Of a stretch of DNA of 54,426 bases, positions 48,558 through 54,426 are shown piece after piece; the stretch's first letter is position 1, and each line of letters opens with the position of its first letter. Position numbers and translations under genes: made by a program. Origin of the DNA: Acanthamoeba castellanii str. Neff. Its lineage: Eukaryota > Discosea > Longamoebia > Acanthamoebidae. The notes under the pieces are model-generated. The model saw nothing but the letters and a program-made list of their open reading frames with translations, was not told the DNA's origin and did not search any database. The stretch covers positions 69,871 to 124,296 of the forward strand of contig NW_004457618.1 in assembly GCF_000313135.1 (NCBI RefSeq). The letters are read 5' to 3'.

Positions 48558-51345
48558 TCACTTGGGGCTGATGGTGATGGTGATGGTGGCGCCGTCGGTG
48601 GCTGTCGGGAGGGCGTACACCCACACGAGGTTCTTGCCCGGCGACTTGGCTTGCACGACTGCGCGCAGGGGAAATAGAGGAAGCGGCAACGAGAGGCGGT
48701 GAGCTACGCGGAGAGTACCCGCGTATTGGGCAGAGGGGCAGGCTTCGTACTTTGGCTCGGCACGACGGAGACGACGTAGCCGTTGGCGTAGTAGTACTCC
48801 TCGTTGAGGTAGATCTCCGTGGGCTGGCTCACCTTCTGATCATACGTGTGTCGATGCGAACCGTTCAAAAGAGTGTGTTGAGTGTTGGGCGGTGCTTGGA
48901 GTAGTGGTACCAGGTTGAGGATATAGGTGAGCTGGAAGACGCTAGTCTCCGGGTCGAAGTTCATCGCGGTCGGCGTGCCGGCGATGGCCCTCGCGTAGGT
49001 GCGCGACAGCGCCTTTACCTGTGTGTGTTTGGGCAGACCCGGTCGAATCGATCGATCAGCCACCACCTTACGCCGACACCCAAGCACTACTCTAGTGGTA
49101 GCTATATTGGTAGATACCTTGTTGACCTCCAGCTCGCCCGCGGCGTCGTAGAACGATTCGGCCGTGGGCTGCGACGACGTGGTGATGTCGTTGTAGCCTT
49201 GGCGGGGTTGGGCAGAATTATGTAAGAACGCTGATGACGTCAGCAGCGAAAACGTCAAGGGCGAGGTACCCTTGAACTGCCAGTAGGTCCAGGAGGAGAG
49301 GTGGCGGTCGGCCTGGCCGGTGAGGTAGCGCATGTTGTCGATGCCGCGCGAGTTGTTGGCCATGGCGCCGAACTCGGTCATGAAGTACCCGCCGCCCAGG
49401 CGCTTGATGGTCGAGTTGTAGAGGCTGTAGAAGTAGGTGTCCTCGGCGTCGCACAGGATTACACTACCCGGCGAACCATCCGAGTCCTGCGGGCCACAGT
49501 AGATCTATTCACGACCACGCACACACACGACACACGCACCACCGCACACGCACAATCGCACACGACTCAGCGGACTGATGGCTGAAGATTAAGGTGGCAG
49601 GTCACACGCACGTGGTAGGCGAAGGCCTGACGGTCGTCGTAGGCGTGGCCGCCGGGTCCCTCCGGGAATCCCACCTCCCACAGATCGTTGGTCGCGCACT
49701 CGTAGAAGATCACTGAATCCACGCCCCACGCTCAGTGGTTAGGCGCATGGTGGCTACGTGGCCGTCTTGTACGCAGCGGAAAGAAGGGTGCGCACCGTGC
49801 TGGTCGTCCCACTGCCGAATGGCGCGGTGGAGGCGCTGGTACATGGGATACAGGTTGGCCCGATCGGCCACGCCCGGGACGATGAGCGACGGGTTCGCAT
49901 ACACGTTGCCCGCGAACTGGCATTGGCGGTCCGTCGCGAGTGGTTGAGCGCTACCGCACAGTGAGGAGAGGTGAGTGGGAGGGGGGAGGCCCGCGTACAG
50001 GTTCGTTGATGAGTTCGTAGCCGAGCACGTAGGGCGAGTCCTTGAAGGTCTGCGCCAGCTTCGACCAGTAGCTGATGAACCTGATGAATCACAGCCATTA
50101 TAGGAGAGCACTCTGAGCGAGAAACGCGCGAGTTGAGAAGCTGTGGTGGTGATGGTGGTGCGATACCCGTCCTGAATACCGCGTCGGTTGTCGTAGAGGC
50201 TCTGGAACGCCGCCATGGTCTGCTCGGCGAAGTAGAACTGACCGAACCCGTACTGCGCGGAGAGCAAAATAAAAAAAATAAATCATTAACTAAAATGATG
50301 ACAAATAACAAGTGAGCAAACCTTGAGGCACTCAGACAGCGGAGGATATCCATTCTTGTCCTTGGGGAAAACCTATGTGTCGTGTGTCGTGTGTGCGGTG
50401 GTGTGCGTGTGCGTGTGCGTGTGCGGTGGTGTGCGTGTGCGTGTGCGCGTTCGGAGGTAAGGGTGGATGTAGAACAAGAGGATGGATGGAACTCTGGCAG
50501 GTAGTACGGTGGCGCCCGTGGCAGGCAGGGGGAAGGGCAGGGAGAAGCTGCCAAAGTCGACGGCCCAATCGGGCGCGCCCTCGCCGCAGCACTGACGCGT
50601 GAACAGGTCCTGGTGGGCGTCTGCTCCCCTCGAGCCCAACACAAAACAATCGATTGTGATCAGCTCCCTCCCCCCCTCTCGCTACAGCCACACGAGAGGA
50701 GCATGCGAACCGACGATGGTGTAAATGCCGTAGCTGCCCAGCTTCTTGATGATCGACGCCATCACGTCGATGTAGGTCTCGTTGAAGGTGCCATTGGTCG
50801 GCGCCACGCCCGGCCACATCACGCCCAACTGCACCACGCACCCACCGTCAACGACACGCAGCGCCCCAAAAACGGCCTTGATATGCTAGGAATGTGTACG
50901 CGGAGGGCGTTGAAGCCCCAGCGCTGGAGGTCCTGCATGTCCCTGTCGGACAGGGACAGCTGCGGGTCGAACCCGTCCACCATCGGATAGTACGGCGGCA
51001 CCTGCACACAAACCAACCAAACACACCGAGATATGGCACGAGCCCTCGGCAACCTCAATTATTATCGGGTTTTGCCGGGGGAGGGGCAAGAGCGAAAGCG
51101 AAAGCGAAAGCGAAAGCGTTGGGGGCAATGCCTTGTAGACGGCGTTGACGCCATGGAAGAGGCGGGTGCGTCCGGTCTCGTCCACGAAGAACTGCGTCTT
51201 GGGGTTCACCTAAACAGTGAAGTGGCCGTGGACTCGCGGTGAGTGGCGCAGACAAGACAAGAAGTTCCCGTTGCCGTACCTGGATGACGCCCTGCACGAG
51301 AGAGACACTCAACAGCACGAGCACCACAACGCCAACCAACCTCAT
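48558..51345 (-). CDS. Endoglycoceramidase-like glycoside hydrolase family 5
   Basis: Secreted enzyme expected to release the glycan from glycosphingolipids. Start 51345 with signal peptide MRLVGVVVLVLLSVSLVQG. Then FFVDETGRTRLFHGVNAVYK, YPMVDGFDPQLSLSDRDMQD, WGFNALRVHILGVMWPGVAP, a DAHQDLFTRQCCGEGAPDW block (diagnostic for GH5 endoglycoceramidases), GYELINEP with the acid/base Glu, YHVYCGPQ, and FMTEFGA with the nucleophile Glu. A C-terminal beta domain ends NLVWVYALPTATDG...; stop TGA at 48558. About nine introns. Both catalytic residues are present. The family is common in actinobacteria and scattered eukaryotes. It shares a 224-bp divergent upstream region with the F-box gene. Confidence 0.85.
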
Positions 51346-51568
51346 CTTGCTCGCGAGAGGTCAGCAAATTGATAATGATATTTGTCGGCCTATTTGAAAT
51401 TTTTTGCGATCCTTGAATTCCAGAGTCACGCGCCACGGAAGAAGCAACGGAAAAAGAGACAGCTGAGCGGGTGCCTCAACTTGGCGTGGTGAAGCGAGAC
51501 ACAGGGTGGTGGACTGACGATCTGCGTTCGGCAGTGAGGCGTATAAGAAGGAGGAGGTACAAAAAAAA

Positions 51569-53819
51569 ATGCAAATAGAACAACGAACCGCCATCATGTC
51601 GATGGAGGAGCTACCAGACGAGGTGCTCGCCATCGTGCTCTCCTTCCTCGCACCGCGCGACCTCCTTCTAAGCGTCGAACGCCTCAGCCTCCGCTTCCGC
51701 GCCCTCCTCTCGGACGAAGGCACACTCACCATCTTTATTTATTGTATTCATTTTTAGTTCGTTTAATTGACAATTATTATTTCTTGTTTGTTTTATTTTT
51801 AAATAGAATAATTTTAAAAAAATAATGATGGCTAAATAATTAGCTTTTATGCAGTGTTGTGGAGCTATTTGCTCAAGTCGTACGATGGCCGCCAGTTGCC
51901 CACCGCCACGACAACACACGACGCCGCGGGCGGCAGGCGGCGCGGTGGCGGCAAGCTGCGCGCCAAGTGGGAGGAGCGCATCCGGTCCGAGTCCGGCTGG
52001 AAGGCCCTTCTCAAGGCCCAGCACATGGTCACCAAGGTGCGTCAACTTCATCTTCTTCATCATTCATCTTTCACCTTCTCCCGCGCACGCGCTCGGGGTC
52101 GACGCTGTAACTCACCCATGCACGTGTGAATGCGCATGTGTCGACAAGAATTGGCGCGAGGGCAGGTTCGGTACGCGCACGGCCAAGGACGCGTCATCGA
52201 CCCGCTGCTACTGCATGCTCTTCGACGAGGAGCAGGACGTCCTCCTCTCCGGCAACACCAGCGGCGAGGTGCAAGTGCGGCGGCTGGGCACCAGCGAGAT
52301 GCTCAATTCGTGGGTCGCGCACAAACGTGAGTCGTCACTTTGTTCTTTGCCCTCTCTCGATCCCTCTCTCTCTCTTGCTCTCTCGTTCTCCCGGCGCTTC
52401 TCGAGCGTAGCGCGCGTCTTGGTTGGCCTGCTAAGCCTGGATGCACATGTGGCGCGCGGGCGATGCAGGCGGGTATCTGTACAGTATGACGTTTGTGCCC
52501 AGCCCCGAGGGCAACCGGCTGGCGACCGGCGCTCTCGACCAGGTCGTCCGATGTACGCCAAGCCCTCTCCGCCTCCTGGACACCACCCACCACCGACTGA
52601 CATTCTTTTGCGATGGTGTGCTGTGTGCGGTGTGCGCGTGCGTGTGTATGTGCTGGTTTCAGTGTGGGACCTGAATCAAGGCCAGGAGCTGTGCCACCTG
52701 TCTGGCCACACGGGTTCAATCAACGCCCTGTGCGTGATGCCAGGCGACAACAAGCTGGTGTCGTGTTCGGTCGACCACAGCACGCGCGTACGTACCACGC
52801 GTCCCCAAACAACACCACACGCCTTCGTTCTTTTTCGCTGAAAAAAACGCGCAACTTGCACACATGCAGGTGTGGGACTTGGAGAAGGAGGAGTGTGCCA
52901 TGGTGCTGGTGCCGGAGCAGCAGGACTCGGTCAAGTCGGTCAACTGCGTGCTGCCGTGGGGACCGCGGGAGGTGATGACGGCCAACAACAAGGGCGAGCT
53001 CCTCATCTTCGACACCGCATCGGGACTGGTCGTCGCCACCCTCCAATCCGGCCTGCGCACCATCCTCTCGCTCCTCCGCAATCCTCAGAACAGTGCGCCC
53101 CGTCTGCCGCCACACTCATGAGCTCGCTTGAAGAGAAGGCTCAACTGTTCTCTGTGCGTGTTGTCATGTGTGGTGTGTGCGTGCGGCGTGTCGTGTGTCG
53201 TGTGTCGTGTGTCGTGTGTCGTGTGTCGTGTGATATTGCGGTGTGGTGCCTGTAGGCAACGAGATCTTCGTGGGCGGCGGTCCGCTGCGCAGCGAGAGCG
53301 CCGGCTTCCCGGTCCTCAGCTACGACGTTCGCATGGTGAACGGCCACGAGCTGGTCCCGCTCAAGCGCTATCTCGGCAACTCGGTACGCGCCGCGCCCGG
53401 GTCCTGGTCTGCTGGTGGCTCCGCACGTGACTTATTACGTCGACGATGTAATATCTGGCGTGCTGCAGGAGTGGGTGGAGACGGCTACTTTCAACGGGCT
53501 GGGCCACCTGGTGACGGGGTCCAACGACGGCAGCATCAATGTGTTCGACGTCGAGAGCGGCAACTGCATCTCCAAGCGGTGGAACAACGGCAACCACAGC
53601 CACGCCGTCAGCCGTTTGGGTACGTCGTATCCCACACACGACACACGACACGCATCACAAACGACACGACACGACACACACGAGCAGGAGGCTCACGTTG
53701 TTGTGTGCGTGGCGGTATCAGATCGAAGAATCACGTGCATGCAGGCCTCGCCGTTGCGGCTGGTCAGCGGCTCGATGGACGGGCTCATCCGCCACTGGGA
53801 CTTTGCGCCGGCCTTCTAG
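51569..53819 (+). CDS. F-box / WD40-repeat protein
   Basis: Predicted substrate receptor of an SCF ubiquitin ligase. ATG 51569, or 51596 nearer the F-box. F-box at the N-terminus: MSMEELPDEVLAIVLSFLAP then DLLLSVERLSLRFRALL. After a segment with LWSYLLKSY come WD40 blades: SSTRCYCMLFDEEQDVLLSG, LYSMTFVPSPEGNRLATGAL, VWDLNQGQELCHLSGHTGSI, VWDLEKEECAMVL, ATFNGLGHLVTGSNDGSINV, and a last blade LVSGSMDGLIRHWDF ending at TAG 53819. About nine short introns, several with CGTGT microsatellites (for example 53170-53235). Which substrate it recruits cannot be read from sequence. Confidence 0.85.
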
Positions 53820-53947
53820 AGCCTCCTCTCCCCCCAAAACCACAAACCGCTCCTCCACCCTCCACCCCACTACTTCTCTTCGTACATAGAGTCCTGTTTC
53901 TTTTCATTTTCTTTCTTGCTTTGCTGCCAACAACAGGGCTCTCCTGC

Positions 53948-54426
53948 TCAGGAGTAGGTGCTGGGCGCGGTGGTGACATCAAACTTGCAAATGGGGCACA
54001 GCTTGTTGCCGGAGAGCCACTCGTCGATGCACTCCTGGTGGTAGGAGTGCAAGCACGGCAACGTCTTCAGCAGCTCCCCGTCCTCGTACTCCACCAGGCA
54101 GATCGTACACCTGTAGCAATGCAACGACACAGCAACCACAACAAAGTTAACTAACGATGACCATGTTCAACGGCCGATGGGTGACGTACGTGGTGAGCTG
54201 TTCGTCGAGCTCTCCTCCTTCTCCTCCTGTGCGTCGCAGTTGGGCGCTGGAGAAGGGGTGCGTGGGCAGTTGGTCGACCGTGACGGCCGACGGGGCTATG
54301 GCGACCGAACCCATCCGCTCCTCCAGCGCCAGCAATTCCTGAATTGCCGACGTCCACCACACCGGCCGCCGGCGTGTGAGTGCGCGCAATGAAGGGACAT
54401 GAAAGTTGATAGGTTGGTGCCTCATA
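53948..54426 (-). CDS. RING-H2 finger protein (partial, 5' end off window)
   Basis: The C-terminal exon (to TGA at 53948) encodes a RING-H2 domain: CTICLVEYEDGELLKTLPCL, then HSYHQECIDEWLSGNKLCPI, then CKFDV, with Cys-His-His-Cys zinc ligands. The upstream exon (about 54190-54340) supplies ERMGSVAIAPSAVTVDQL and GGELDEQLTT. This is the pattern of small C-terminal RING-H2 E3 ligases (RNF11/RNF38/ATL-like). The gene continues beyond the right edge. It converges on the F-box/WD40 gene with about 130 bp between stops. Confidence 0.8.

Noticed and set aside
50955..50985. Sequence resembling a tRNA B box (GGGTCGAACCC)
   Set aside because: It lies within the GH5 coding exon, and no cloverleaf or A box could be drawn. 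I found no tRNA or rRNA gene anywhere in the window.

Overview
This is a nuclear genomic window from a free-living protist, most likely Acanthamoeba or a close amoebozoan relative. Genes are compact and broken up by short introns (about 50-130 bp), coding DNA is GC- and CpG-rich, many genes are divergently paired, and the repertoire is eukaryotic (NSF, FCF1, BRIP1/FANCJ, PDCD2-like, CLC exchanger, TKL-like kinase) with bacterial-looking additions (Dps-like proteins, GH5 endoglycoceramidase-like enzyme). The species is inferred; only the eukaryotic architecture is seen directly. Exon joins were built by hand from splice signals, reading frame and remembered family conservation, so individual boundaries may be off by a few bases. 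There are two runs of N: 13561-14202 and 38051-38387.

Layout. 1-1637 (-): a BRIP1/FANCJ-type Fe-S helicase running off the left edge. 1690-4850: strongly CpG-depleted DNA with a decayed secreted-protein ORF and a Ty3/gypsy remnant. 5175-5970 (-): a small surface protein. 6240-8600: a patchwork of broken genes (response-regulator receiver, zinc-finger-like pieces, two unknown ORFs). 8811-9432: a truncated second copy of the BRIP1 5' end, abutting FCF1 (9454-10578, -). 11103-16173: a small unknown protein, an NT5DC-type nucleotidase interrupted by the first gap, and a 341-residue unknown. 16249-19524 (-): NSF, divergent from a PDCD2-like gene (19874-21692, +). 21897-24040: a divergent pair of paralogous Dps/ferritin-like genes. 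24306-25040: a secreted protein. 25180-27531 (-): a LIM/coiled-coil/RING protein, divergent from a CLC Cl-/H+ exchanger (28062-32460, +). 32664-40327 (+): a large RCC1-repeat plus kinase gene containing the second gap and a probably artefactual internal duplication. 40328-48460: accessory DNA with a Cys-rich surface protein, a second CpG-poor retroelement mosaic, a serpin, and a rearranged partly inverted pseudocopy of the Cys-rich gene. 48558-51345 (-): endoglycoceramidase-like GH5. 51569-53819 (+): F-box/WD40 protein. 53948-right edge (-): RING-H2 protein.

The genes do not form one pathway. Conserved housekeeping genes (DNA repair, rRNA processing, membrane fusion, ion exchange, ubiquitin ligases) alternate with fast-evolving secreted proteins and decaying mobile DNA. 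The clearest unusual signals are the CpG-depleted islands that coincide with retroelement remains, the inverted Dps-like pair with conserved intron structure but missing ferroxidase ligands, and several local duplications or rearrangements, at least one of which looks like an assembly artefact.
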